Shown: piece by piece, positions 11,460 to 23,294 of the stretch
Position numbering within the stretch: the stretch's first letter is position 1
Layout of the letters: each line of letters starts with the position of its first letter
Assembly (NCBI GenBank): GCA_001986395.2
Contig: MQVO02000014.1
Location: 62,001 to 126,000, forward strand
Direction: 5' to 3'
Length of the DNA: 64,000 nt
From: Irpex lacteus
Lineage: Eukaryota; Basidiomycota; Agaricomycetes; Polyporales; Irpicaceae
Program-made: the position numbers and the translations under genes
Notes under the pieces: model-generated
What the model saw: the letters and a program-made list of their open reading frames with translations, nothing else
What the model was told of the DNA's origin: nothing
The model's database searches: none

Positions 11460-14400
11460 TCAACTGACGAGAGCATCAATAACGAAAACCCTTTGCTTCT
11501 TCGCCGACGGTTCGTGTTGTGTCTTGCTATACGCTCTCGCACGTCGGACGCCAGTTTCTCCGACGGAAGACGGAGAAGCAGCCACGTTTCGTGAGTCGTT
11601 TTCAGCTGATGGTCGACTGACGTTGGGCGATGCAGCTGGCGTGGCCGTGGGAGGTCCATCCGTCTCAGGCACAAGCGTTGACTTTACCCGGTAATACTTT
11701 TCACCAAGTATCTTCTTTAGATCGCGTTCGTTCGCAGCTAGGTCCTTCAGGAAAGCGATCCCCTTAGCCTGTTTTCGTCGCCAGTAAATAAATCTCGCCA
11801 GCACCTTTGACCGTGTGATCTATGGCAGGTATAAACGCATATAACTTAGCCATCATCACGATCCTACAAGACGAACACGACCACTCACCTTGAGAGACTG
11901 AGGCGCGGTACGAATAGCAGCCCATGATGCCAGCCGCTGCGCATGCAATCCAAGAAATCCCTCAACATGCCTTCTAGTGTTCACACCGATACGACTGAGC
12001 GTCGTAGTGTCGTCCTCGCCTTTGATGAGGAAGGTCCGTGCAGCGACACATGCATGGCATCCACAGCTCCACGCAGGCAATGAGGTGAGTTGCGTCGCCA
12101 CCGCGGAGTCGGGCACTGGTCGAGTACCAAGAACATACTCTAACCATGCTACGACAATCGGCCGTATGCTGGCGTCCATGTTCCTGTCGTGGTGGTCTGC
12201 CCACGTGCGTAGCTCAGGTAACAGAGGTATGAGAACGTCTTCGATGTATTGCGGAGTAGCGATCGTGGCGCTGAGGCATTTGGTAATAACGTTGTCACAG
12301 AGGTCGAGGGCTCCTGCGGTAGCACATAAATCCATTGCACGTATAATATCGGTTCGATTGCTGAGGTCCATTCGCTCTATGAACTGCCTTGCTAGAGCTC
12401 GGCTCACAGTCTCAAGAGAGGTGGTAGGTGATTGTGACCGGTCAGAGAGGACAGCGAACTGGTCCTTCCTTCGAGCTAACTCTTCAACAAAGAATTGAAG
12501 AAGCGTCGGGGAAAGAGGAGAGGTTTCAAGTTGTGGATAGACCCTGTCGGTGATAGACTCAGCCAAAACAGCTTCGATGCTATTCAGTATGGTGGTGCTT
12601 ACGTTTCCGTGAATAGAAGCCCGTCGTTATTGGCCAGCGCTGCGTCGAGAAACGTAGCAATCTCGCGCTGCGTAACGTCGGCGTGATTCCGCTCGTCGCG
12701 TAGAATCGAGAGAAACAGTTTCATTCCTATCTTCTGTAGGTTGCCAAACCTCGTCCTGATATCGTCACCGTGCATCCCCGTCCTATATTCGTGAGCTATG
12801 AACGCTACAAGCGGTAAAATAACCAGCCTCGCGTAGTTCTCACGTTGGCCCACAGGCAACACATCCGTATCCACGACACGGTCGATGATAGCCCCGACTA
12901 GGTGTCCGCACCCCAGCTCATGAGCTAACCGCACGTACATCTTTGCGCGCGACAGTCTACGATCGACCGCTGGGATTCGAGTATGGTGGACAGTACTGGC
13001 GAGAGCGTCGGGTTTGATGAGCGTTAAGGGCGCTTTTGCGATTGCTGTGGTGAGGAGAGACGAGATGAGGGAGGATTTGGTGGGAGAGTCCGGGAATGCG
13101 GTGTGTATATCAGAGGCGAATTCATGAAGGAAGTCGTCTGAGGCAAGGAGCAGCGTTTCTTGCGTTTTTCTATGTATGCGAGGGTGGTCAGTTTGCATGA
13201 TCGAGATGTAATAAAATGCACACGACTCACAGAGACTGCAGGAAGTCGATACCGCCATTTGCTTTGGCTATGTCGATCAGTGCTGTTTCTTCACCTATGA
13301 TGGGTACATGAAGCGAGTGGGGAATCTCTGAGATGCGACTAGTGACCCATGCTGCCTTTTGCTTTTGCGAGTCATCGTCGGGGAGATTGGCGAGGAGTGT
13401 CGATAGTTTATGTAGAAACTGCCATCTTGAAGCGTTGTGCGTGTCTCGATCGAGTGACAGGTCCAGTCTGCACCGCGATTATCTATGTTGAGCGATACGT
13501 AGGATGATAAGAATAAAGCGAGTACGTACTCTCGTCGGACAGACTCCAGGCCAAAACACTGTATGGCATCGAATACCTGCTTCAGTGACAAGATAGCCAC
13601 TCTGTCTTGGCAGCATTTCTCGATTGCATGGTTCCATAGGGGTAGCCGTCTCCATCGCAGTGCCACTCGACATACCGCTTGCACAATCAGCTTCGGACTT
13701 TGTAGAGCTCGGGAGAGCAGCAGCTGTACGAGGTCGTCCTCGATGAGGGTTGCATGCCGTGATGAGATAGATTGAACATCAGCAACGGCCGTCTTGATTG
13801 CGTTTTTCCCGGTGTATAGGACTGAGAAGTCTTCGTAGACTGGCCAGATAACCAGTGCTGCACGTTGAGCTACTGTAAAGTTGATCAGCTTTGCGTTGTA
13901 GCCAATAGTATGTGCAGGTGGCTTACAGCGCGTAACGACTCGATGAGGAACCTATGACTCTGATCATTAGTCGTTGTCGTGATTCGTAGCGGAGCAGTAA
14001 ACACAGTACGCACAGCTGAGTCACGGCCTACACTATCTATCTCTTCTTCCATGTACGGCCCGTCGCTCACATTATCACGCAACGTATCGCAGTCCGGAAA
14101 CGTCGCCTCCTCATAACGCTCGAGAGTATCAGAGATGTGCTTGCCGCTCAAGTCTACAAAGCAAGTGACTCTGGACGCCTCCTCCCCCTCGCACTCAAAA
14201 CCTTCCGACTCATACTCCACGCCCCAACACAGGTTCTCAATTGCTACGAGCCCGACGCGAAGCCCAACCTGATCAGCGAGTGTGCGGAACAGAGCGACTT
14301 TGTGTATGTCAGTGCCCTGAAGGGCGCTGGCTCGCAGGTGTTCTTTGGGGTATGTGCCGTCGAGCAGGTAGAGTAGTTTATGGGGGGCGCGGTCCAGCTT

Positions 14401-14878
14401 GTCTGCGCGCCACGTTTTGAGGATGACTCTTAGTTTGAGGGCGAGATCGCCCCGTTTGTCTGTTGAGTCAACTTTGGTGCATCCTGCCAGCGTGTCAATC
14501 TCGTTGAGAATATCCCAAATGTTGTCCTGTATGACAATTTGCTCAGAATTATAGACTTGTCACTTGGTAACGAGACGTGCTACTCACGAATGAATCTTCA
14601 GAACCGTTCGAAGACTCGTCTTCATCTTCCTCTCCACCTTCGTCTGATAGAGTACGTTGCAGCTGCCAGTGACGTTCAGCCAACAGAGCTGCCTCGTCTG
14701 CTTCGCGAAGGTGAGGTGCTCGCTCAGAGTCACTATTATTATTGTGTTCACATTGGGCCTTAGGCTGCGTAGTACTCGTAAAATACTGATGTATCAGAGT
14801 CTGTGACTTGGCCTGGCAAATACTGTGTCAGTTGTCAAAGGTAATAATGCGATATAATTCTACACGTACCGGATTCAT
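11460..14878 (-). CDS. Oxygenase-less paralogue C with N-terminal PIP-box-like motif
   Basis: Eight exons (14878-14870, 14812-14588, 14526-14010, 13872-13530, 13467-13231, 13169-12603, 12543-11889, 11819-11460) total 2913 nt, giving 970 aa. It begins MNPAKSQTLIHQYFTSTTQP; QTLIHQYF fits the PIP-box consensus, at the extreme N-terminus as in MSH6 and UNG2. An acidic linker follows. Homology to A begins only after the catalytic core, at a segment like LLYLLDGTYPKEHLRASALQG, so no iron ligand is present. The helical middle, the CxCx2C cluster (SCGCHACVAARTFL), the RRHVEGFL histidine and a basic tail (SAKKQRV) are retained. It lies head-to-tail behind D, which holds exactly the missing half. Its mirror copy is E. 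Confidence 0.84.
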
Positions 14879-15368
14879 GCTCACTATTGTAACAGATAGT
14901 GCTGGCAAGTTAACTGTCGATGACGGAATTTTATTATAGAGCCAACAATCTCAGATAGTATAAGATGATATTTAGATAGTTGAGGATGTTCGACGCCTCG
15001 TTACTCAGCAGTAAGATTGTTAGAGCGGGTGTTTGTCACTGTCGACGTGGACGTGGACGCGAGACCTGCAGGTGGCTGTGACATGCACCGTTACCCATGA
15101 GTCGTGACAGACGCGAACAGTAACACCGTCACCGCAGAGTAAACTGGCACACGTAAGCAGTAATTGTGCCAGCTGGGCGGCATCGTCTACTAACTCGAAG
15201 ACCCAATGTCACCACGACAAGAGAGCCAAATACCAGCAAGAAAGGGCTCAAACGCATGTTATAAAGTATGCTACGAGTCCAGTAAACAAGCATATATAGA
15301 AATCAACGAAACTTAAAGAAATATAAGCATAAAGCATCTATACAGCAACACAATCAACCGACTACTAC
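14879..15368. promoter_or_regulatory. Promoter of paralogue C, similar to that of E
   Basis: Read on the minus strand, this is clearly similar to the 300 bp before gene E. Shared blocks include a gcttacgtgtgcca string, a run containing TTACTGTTCGCGTCTGTCAC (minus reading of about 15101-15120) and CTTATACTATCTGAGATT about 80-100 bp before the ATG (14947-14964 here, 19812-19829 before E). CTGTGACA at 15076-15083 and GTGACAG at 15104-15110 are the recurrent half-sites. Confidence 0.6.
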
Positions 15369-17097
15369 TTAGTAGTACTTCCGCTTCTTTTGGGGAGGTC
15401 CAGCGTTCGCGGCCTCACCGGAGTGTTGGAGGGCAGCGCCCTCACCGGAGTATCGGAGGGCGAAGTTCAAGTTGCTCCAGGGAGGCCAGATGACGAGGAC
15501 TGTGCGACGGTACCCTGCGGAATACAGAGACTTTGGTGAGTATACAGTACTGGTGCTTTGCTGGATGGATCGTGAGAGTGAGAGTGAGAGTGAGAGTGAG
15601 AATGACGTACATCGGCTTAACTCCCCACCATACTAGAATTGTAAGAAAGATTAGACACCGAACCCGGATTGTAAGGCACTACGAAGGGGGACTCACATTC
15701 CCCTGATACCCCTCATACTCCTCCTTATCCGCCTTCCCAGCCTTCACAACGCGCACAAGGTTAGCAGGTATAGTCTCCCTCCTCTCATCCACCTCCAGCA
15801 CTTTCGACATCAACGTCCCCTCCATGTCAACGAAATGCGTTATACTCATCGTCGTCTCGAACTCTTCACCGAACTTAAGTTTGCTTCCGCCGTCGTACGG
15901 ACCGAAATCTTCCGCCTGCCCTGAGACCATACATTCGACGCTCGCAAGTCCGAGATGGAAGCCGAGCTGCCCTGCTACGCTGTCGAGCATCGCCACTTTG
16001 TGTGCGTCCACGCCTTTCAGCGCGCTCGCCCGCAAGTTCGCCTGGGAGTACGTATGCGTGAGCAGGCACACAAGCTTCGACGGTGCAGTCCGTCCCCCAT
16101 CGTCCTTCCATCTCTGCAGCACCCTCCGCAACTTAAGCACAAACCCAGCATCATACGACAATGCCGGACGCAACGAGGTGGTCGTATGGACTAGATTGTA
16201 GGATAACGCGAGACGGAACCCGCTGGTGATGGGCTTGATCTCGTGGGTGACGTCGGTGTACCAGGCGAGGACGTTGGTTGCGTAGGAGCTCGTGGTTCTG
16301 CACTCGTATATGGAGGAGATTTGCCCGTGGGAGAGGTGTGCTGCGCCGCCGGTGAAGGTGGAGGGGAGGACGATGACTATGGTTGCGAACATTCCGTCTT
16401 CTTTTTCGGTGCTGTGATCGTGTCAGTAGAAAGGTAGTGACTCAGGAGGGCGATGGCTTACTCGACATGAGGTAAGAAGCTAAATATCACGTTAATACTG
16501 TAATAAGGAGATCGTATAAGCCATACGCAGACTTACTGGGAACCCGTCTCGTACAATAAGAGCTTGTATAACTCGCAGCGAGGCTGGCTAGCTGCAATGT
16601 TAACGCCAAGTGCCCGACAGACGTCAGACACCACCTCGGACAAGAACGTCGGCCATAACGGATTCTGAAAAGACACCTGTCTGATTGCGGATCAGTACAA
16701 GCAAAGGAACATGTCGAAATTAAAGACGCACCTCTGTGGCGTCCATCTCCCACGTATCTCGCACTGTCTTATCAACCAGCGTACGTTCTCCTTTACCAAA
16801 AGGAGCCTCCCGACAACGCGACTTCACTGCTTCTGCCTCACGCGTGCTGAGAGGTAAGCCGACAGTTCCCAGGTCTGCCAGCTTCAGTCCTGGGTTTGGG
16901 GCTTCGCGGTTGTAGGTTCGGTGGTAGGACGCGGCGCCCTTGAAGTCGGCGTTGCTGTTTAGAAGGGCTTGCAGGTTCGCCTACGCGTACAATATCGTGT
17001 TAGACGTGCAGAACATAAGTCAGAGTGGAAGCAGAATCACCCGTGTGTTTGCAGGATTGTCACGGTCAGTCGGTGTGGCATTTGAACGGCTTGCCAT
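15369..17097 (-). CDS. Stand-alone 2OG-Fe(II) oxygenase half D with C-terminal NLS
   Basis: Seven exons (17097-17041, 16980-16732, 16676-16537, 16479-16462, 16411-15697, 15632-15611, 15514-15369) total 1347 nt, giving 448 aa. Internal exon sizes match A (249, 140, 18, then ~710, then 22 nt), showing common descent. The core is complete: FLPHVDTEKEDGMF (HxD), TGGAAHLSHG, WYTDVTHEIKP (distal His) and SGFRLALSYNL (2OG Arg). Homology stops soon after VLVIWPPWSNL, where A continues with the helical and CxCx2C regions. D instead ends after about 30 residues with PPQKKRKYY, a classical monopartite nuclear localisation pattern. It is therefore either an active minimal enzyme, or the catalytic half of a split gene whose other half is C, next to it on the same strand. 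Confidence 0.87.
15572..15606 (+). repeat. (GTGAGA)n microsatellite in an intron of gene D
   Basis: About five copies of a 6-bp GTGAGA unit lie inside the last intron of D, just downstream (in minus orientation) of its donor site. Confidence 0.85.
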
Positions 17098-17446
17098 TTC
17101 TCTATATTCTCTTGCGTTAATTGTTAAAGGGACTCTGTCGTCTTCTGGGAGGTCGTCTGCCTCAAACGAACCAGGCTGTTTTTATGCGTGGACCGGTTCA
17201 GTAAAATAGTCGTGTCACGTCACGGATTCTCGACTGACCCTGGGCGAAAACGCATGACCGTGACGACTGCGGTAGAGCGCACTGGCCAGGAGAAGCCTAC
17301 GTCTGTAGTCGTCCATGTTGGTTGGGAGTTGAAGTCGATGAGAGTAAACGACAAGCAGACGTGGCAGGATAGTGACAGTCCACCCGCCAATCTGGGGTGC
17401 AGCTCGGCGCGCCGACTTTGAATTTGGCAACGCGACAGCTAATTAG
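17098..17446. promoter_or_regulatory. Divergent spacer between D and G with recurrent half-sites
   Basis: Upstream of D there are TGTCACG at 17213-17219, GTCACGG at 17219-17225 and CCGTGAC at 17258-17264. The G-proximal part is direct repeat copy 1 (17316-17446), which ends exactly at the ATG of gene G. Confidence 0.45.
17316..17446 (+). repeat. ~130-bp direct repeat, copy 1
   Basis: Runs from an ATGTTGG string to ...CTAATTAG immediately before gene G. Highly similar to 19439-19570. The central part around the GGCGCGCC palindrome (ctcggcgcgccgac) is essentially identical in both copies. Together the two copies bracket gene G. Confidence 0.85.
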
Positions 17447-19063
17447 ATGTCCAATTCTACCATCGAGTTAACTCGTCATCGAAGCCTCGCAACCAGCCTT
17501 CCACCTCTCTCTCCAGGCCTCAGCACTCAGCCTCCACTGCTTGTCGCTATGTTCGAAAACAGTCTCCGTCATACCGACACCACAAACGCGAGTCTACTAG
17601 TAGGGTCGGCCAGGACGTCCATAGACACGACCGCCACCAGTGGATCAGCCACATCAACAAGCTCATCGTCGGTGGCCCGACCCGCGCAACCCACCACGCC
17701 ACTACGCACCGTCGAGGAGGTGCTGGAGTGGCTTCATTCTCCTCTGCGGGAAGGTGAAACCGAAGAAATACCGTCCTCCTGGGATATATTCCAAAGCGTT
17801 GTCGATATCATGTCCACGGGTCCACATCTGAAGTACGCCCCTCTAATATCGTTGCATGAATAATTTTTTCTAAAGTTGTTAACAACAAGGGTTGAGTTTG
17901 TCAACGACAAGATCCAGAAATTTGCCGGGGGTGAGATACATGAAGCCCCTGTCAGATACTGGCGTAGCCCTAGCCGAGGGACCACAACTATCAACGTGGA
18001 CTATGAGCTCCGGGCTGTGGGGAAACGAGTCAACGCCGATAACATCGAGCAATCTCGAGACCCAAATATAGCGTGGGTCTTAGTCGTCGCTGATAACGAA
18101 GCTGCAGAAGTCACTGGCGATGAGTCAGAGTCAGATAATGATGGGCAGGAGAAGAAGGAGAAACGGAAGGAGAAACGGAAGGCGAAGGAGGAGCAGGAGC
18201 GGGAGCGGGAGGGGAAGGGGAAGGGGAAGGGTGAGAAGGGTGAGAAGGTGGAGGCGAGGATGCAATCCGGGGCTAAGGGTGAGCATTTCACGGCAGATGA
18301 GCTAGACTATATGCGGGCTTGGTTGAGCGCGGCAATGAAGGGAGGGGGTGTGGTTGTCGGCACCGCCGAGGTCATGTTGAATCAGCGTAGGGAGGATGGC
18401 ATTGCGAAGGCAAGAGAGATGCTGAAGACCGTGGGGAGTTTATGCTTTGTGATTCTCTTCGATTTAAAGGAGGGGCGTGGCTGGGAAGTGCCCACGGTGT
18501 CTGCCGAGCAGGAGGACATCCGTCACTTGTTGCGGAATTGGGCGAATGCAAATACCCAGGGGAAATTTGAGATAGAAGACCCATTGACACACAAGCATCC
18601 AATGTATTCTGGTGGCCAGCATACCTGGTGGGGTGCGTTCAATCTGTGGTTTAACTACAAATTGCTACATATCATTAACCTGTTATAGGTGGACTTGACG
18701 TTTGCCAAGCTGCAGTCGTTGGGAGAAACACTCCGGATTCCGAGATAGAATGGGTAAGTGTACACATTTTTCAGTTCCTCGCCATAGTAAGCTCACTCAA
18801 TGTTACAGACATCCATCGTGGATTCTGTCCGGCGGCTCCCGCTGCAGAAGTATCTTCAGGACCCGTGGCTGCGTCAGATCCCAACTGACGCCACAATCAC
18901 CTATTGCGGCTCCCCAAGCTTGCTTGCTCAGCTCAGGAGCAGTATAGTTGCGATAATACATGAACGAATCGATCAGTGGGCTCGTCAAGCTGGGTATACC
19001 AAGAGAGTGCCGACTCTGACCGCTGAGTCAGCCTCTCCGCTCAAGAGACCAAGAGTGTCTTGA
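17447..19063 (+). CDS. Unrecognised nuclear-type protein G inside the oxygenase cluster
   Basis: Four exons (17447-17832, 17890-18632, 18689-18753, 18809-19063) total 1449 nt, giving 482 aa. I do not recognise a family. Visible features: a Ser/Thr-rich N-terminus; a segment VEFVNDKIQKFAGG; a highly charged Lys/Glu/Arg/Gly stretch (about residues 205-245); a globular-looking half with FTADELDYMRAWLSAAM and SLCFVILFDLKEGRGW; a Trp-rich QHTWWGGLDVC; and a basic C-terminus SPLKRPRVS that could be a nuclear localisation signal. It is unrelated to the oxygenases around it. Bracketing by the ~130-bp direct repeats suggests it arrived by insertion or by duplication of the flank. The splice choices keep one frame throughout, but the exon 1/2 junction (donor gtacgc, acceptor acaacaag) is the least certain. 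Confidence 0.6.
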
Positions 19064-19890
19064 TCTGCACTTTCTGACATTCTCCCGCTCCTGTTGTTGA
19101 TGTATGTGGCATCTCACATCCACTGTTTTGGATGACTGCCTTATCGGGCAACGATAACAGATATACTTCCGTTCGTCTCTGATCTCTATTTTCTTTATTT
19201 GTTTGTTTTCCTCTTGTTCACCGCCTTCCTCTTTCATACATGTTTTACTTTGGTCCCTAGATACATAACCCCTATCTGAACAGCCTCTTTCTAGTCTATA
19301 TAACGAGCATAGATTACAGACGAGCACCTCAGACCTTTTATACAACTGTTCTGAGGTGTAAGTCATTTATCGGACTCTTCCCTATCATGCATGTACTTAC
19401 CGATCCTGTAGATTGACACTTGATATGTCTTAGGTGAATATGTTGGGTGGGACTTGAAGTCAATGAGAGTAGACAACAAGCAGACGTGGCAGGGTAGTGA
19501 CAGCCCACCACCAATCTGGGGTGCAGCTCGGCGCGCCGACTTTGACTTTGGCAACGCGACAACTAATTAGAGAGGTCACAAACGCGAGCTGTCACGGTGA
19601 CAGTAGCTGATTGCTTACGTGTGCCACTTTACTGTCTAGTGACAGTGTTACTGTTCGCGTCTGTCACAGCCTACGGGTAACCACCATGTCACAGCCAGCT
19701 GCTATCTCGCATCCTGCGTCCACGTTGACGAGTTGTCCATTAATTCTACCACTGAGTTTATCCGACGTCGAACACTCTGCTTGAACGAACGTTTCAGCTT
19801 TTACAATCGTGCTTATACTATCTGAGATTTAGTTTCTCTATTTTGAATCCCGTCATAGATAATTAACCTACACTACAGTGCCAGCTAACG
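19064..19890. promoter_or_regulatory. G-E spacer: second direct repeat and promoter of E
   Basis: Contains the 3' flank of G, direct repeat copy 2 (19439-19570) and the promoter of E. The promoter has the perfect 13-bp palindrome TGTCACGGTGACA at 19590-19602, then the block shared with the C promoter and CTTATACTATCTGAGATT at 19812-19829. Confidence 0.55.
19439..19570 (+). repeat. ~130-bp direct repeat, copy 2
   Basis: Same orientation as 17316-17446, with scattered substitutions and the same GGCGCGCC core, ending ...CTAATTAG. Similarity to the promoter of C begins shortly after it, so it sits at or near a rearrangement breakpoint. Confidence 0.85.
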
Positions 19891-22800
19891 ATGAGCGTCG
19901 TAAGTGCTATGCTACGTTGCTGCTTATATCAATGGTCGCTGACCGTGATCATCCTAGACGAAGTCACAAAGTTTAATTCATCGATACTTTACGAGTACTA
20001 CGCAGCCTAAGGTCGAATGCGAACAAAACAGTACAAGCTGTGCTGAGCGACCACCTCATCTTCGAGAAGCTGACGAGGCAGCTCAGCTGGCTGAACGCCA
20101 CTGGCAGCTCCATCGTACTGTATCAGAGGAAGGTGCCAGGGATGATGAAGACGAGTCACCGAACGACTCCGAAGATTCCTTCGTGAGTGACTCCTCCCGC
20201 GATTAAGTATACATTCTGAGAGAATCATCATACAGGATGACATATGGGATAGCCTCGACAAGGTAGACACACTCGCAGGCTGCACCAAAGTCGCATCCAC
20301 ACACAAACGCGGTGACCTCGCCCTCAAACTGCGAGTCATCCTCGAAAAATGGCGCGCAGGCAAACTGGAGGACGCACCCACCAAGCTACTCTACCTACTT
20401 GACGGCACGTACCCCAAAGAAGAGCTGCGAGCCAGCGCGCTTCAGGGTTCTGACGTCCACAAGGTCGCTCTGTTCCGAACGCTCGCTGACCAGATTGGGC
20501 TGCGTGTCGGGTTCGTGGCGATTGAGAACACCAAGTGGGGCGTCGAGTATGAGGATGAAGAGTTTGCAAACAATCACGACATGGAGGAGACAACTGTCGA
20601 GTGTTTCGTAGATATGAGCGGCAAGCATATCTCTGACACGCTCGAGGACTATAAGGAGGCGACGTTTCCGGACTGGGATACGTTGCGTGGTTACGTGAGC
20701 GACGGGCCTTACATCGAGGAGGAGATGGAGAGTAATCCAGACGTGTGTATTGTTCCTGTTGTCCGCAACGAAATACTTGCTAACGTTCAAAGCTATAGTA
20801 CGGTACCCGAACCGTCATGCGCCGTAAGCTGTCATCATACTACCGTAGTTTAACGCCAAGCTGACCACCTTTACACTATCCAGTAACTCAACGCGCCGCA
20901 CTAGTCATCTGGCCTACCCACGAAGACTTCTCAGTGCTCTACACGGGTGACAACGCAATCGCGAAAGCAGCGGCAGACGTACAATCTATCTCATCTCGGC
21001 ATGCCTCCATCATTGAGAACGATCTCGTCGCGTCGCTGCTTGAGCGGGCGGAGGAGAATCCTAAGCTCGTTGCGCAGGCGATATGCCAGGTGGCGGTTCG
21101 ATGGAGGCGGGTGTCCCTATGGAAAAGTGCGATCGAGGAGTGCTGCTGCCAAGAAGGAGAGGCTAGTAGCGTGTTGTCGGCGATGGAAGTATTCGACGCC
21201 ATTCAATCTTTCGGCTTAGACTCCATCCAACAAGAGTGCGTCTCCCATCCAGCTTCTCAATCCCCCATTACTCCGCTCATGCATTCGTAGACTGGACCTA
21301 GCGCTCGACCGGGACCCGCACAACGCCTCTAGATGGGAACTCCTGAACACCCTATCGACGCTTCTCGCTAATCTGCCCGACGACAACAAGTTGCAAATAC
21401 AAAGTGCTCCAGCTCTCGAATGGGCTGCTAGTCGCATTTCGCTGATTCCCTGGACACTGAGAGTACCGGTCAAAGGCGAGGAGAGGGTACTGGTCGATAT
21501 AGCTAGAGCGAATGGGGGTATTGAGTTCTTGCAGGATCCGTGAGTTGTGTTCGTACCATTCGATTTAGACTGTATAAACTGATTCTATTCGCGTAGGAAA
21601 ACGCAAGGAACACTTCTCCTAGCGGACGACGACTTCCTCCGCGACTTCGCGTCCACAATCCACTCCGAGCATGCATTTCCCGTCCTCTCCTGCAAAGTCT
21701 TCCCTAGTTTCGTCTCTTCTCACCGCCGCCATTGCAAAGGCGCCCTTCACGCTCATACATCCTGAGGCTCCTCCCGGCAATCCTACCACTCAGAATAGTC
21801 GTAGTTCGATTAGTGGGGACGATCCTCGATTGGCACGCGCGAAGGCGTATCTACGGACAGCTCGCGACTTAGGCTGCGGACAGTTGCTCGGTGCTATCGT
21901 CGACCGTATCATGGATACGAACACGCTATCTTCAAGTGAACTCGAGGAGTACACGAGGCGGGTTACTCTACCGCTGGTTGCGTTCATCTCCCAGGATGCT
22001 CAAATGGCGGCGCTTGATAACGATATGAAGGCGAGGTTTGGCCAGTTGCAGAAGAAAGGAGTCGATGTCTTCCTTTCTTTCTTACGTGAGGAGCGGAATC
22101 ATGGACGTGTTACGCAGCTGGAAGTTGCCACGTTCCTGGACGCCGCGCTCGCTAATAACGATGGAGTCGCGTTCACAGAAACGTAAGTGCTATGCGCTGT
22201 AGTGAAGGTGTACGGCTGACGTGCGAATCTGTCCTTGCAGTATCTTTCCACAACTCGAAGCATCTCCGTTGTCCCCGACGATCCTGCAATTCTTGGTTGA
22301 GGAGCTGGCTCGAACGAAGGAACGATTCGCTGCCCTCGCCGTTGGGGATATAAGTCCCACTCTCATACAACAATTTCTCGAACGCGTAGATCTCAAGAAC
22401 CGAACCAACATCATACGTGCGCTTGACCTGTGCGTTACCGCAGAAGCCCTCGACCTCTGCGACGACGTCATCACCAAATGCCTCAGCAGCACCATCGCCA
22501 CGCCCGAATACATCGAAGAAGTCCTCATACCGCTCTTACCCGAGCTACGCACCTGGGCCGACCGACATGACAGAAACATGGACAGCAGCGTGCGAGCCAT
22601 CGTCATAGCATGGCTCGAACGCGTGCTGGGTCCTCAGCCAGCACCCGATCCCTTGGTAGCGAACCAACTCACCTCGTTGTCGGCGTGGAGCTGTGAATGC
22701 CAGCCGTGCGTCGACGCGCGGACGTTCCTCGTCAAAGGCGAGGAGGACTCTGCGACGCTGGACCGGATTGGTATGCAGCCTAGGAAGCATGTTGAGGGGT

Positions 22801-23294
22801 TCTTGGGGCTACATGCGGCACGGTTGGCGTCGTGGGTGATGGTTCGGACTAAGCCTCAGTCTCTTAAGGTGAGTGGCCATGTTCGTCTCGTCCGAGCTTA
22901 TAGCACCTAACGAAGCTTGATTTAGATCACAAGATCAGATGTGCTTTCGAGGCTGATACGTTGGCGACGAAAGCAGACGAAGGGTATCGCTTTCTTGAAG
23001 GACCTAGCATCGAACGAACGCGAGCTGAAGAGGATACTCGGTTCAGAGTACGAGCGGGTGAAGTCGACACTTGTACCTCAGATGGACGGCCCCTCTGTAC
23101 CTCCGCCGCCCTCTGTATCAAACAGCGTCACTAGACCATCAGTTGGAGGCAACCCTCAAAACGTGGCGCCTTCTACTTCCTCTCAGGCTGTCACAGAGAC
23201 TGGTGTTAGACGCGCAAGAGCGCATAGCAAGACTCGACACGAGCCATTAGCGAAGAAGGGCAAGTCTTACGTAGTGTCTACTGTGTCCAGTTGA
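19891..23294 (+). pseudogene. Oxygenase-less paralogue E with PIP-box-like motif, one frameshift
   Basis: Mirror copy of C. Exons 19891-19899, 19958-20182, 20236-20746, 20884-21235, 21291-21539, 21597-22182, 22241-22868 and 22926-23294 total 2929 nt, one more than a multiple of three. The N-terminus MSVTKSQSLIHRYFTSTTQP contains QSLIHRYF, fitting the PIP-box consensus. There is no oxygenase core. The CxCx2C cluster (SCECQPCVDARTFL), RKHVEGFL and a basic tail (LAKKGKS) are kept. In the exon 21597-22182 the frame changes near 21674-21680, where a run of three T replaces the two T of C; a 6-nt insertion lies just before. Downstream coding is otherwise clean (975 aa if read through the break). 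It is either a young pseudogene or carries a sequence error. Confidence 0.75.

Noticed and set aside
17316..19570. The direct repeats read as LTRs of a retrotransposon
   Set aside because: No TG...CA ends, primer-binding site, polypurine tract or gag/pol sequence between them; the copies are also short for LTRs.
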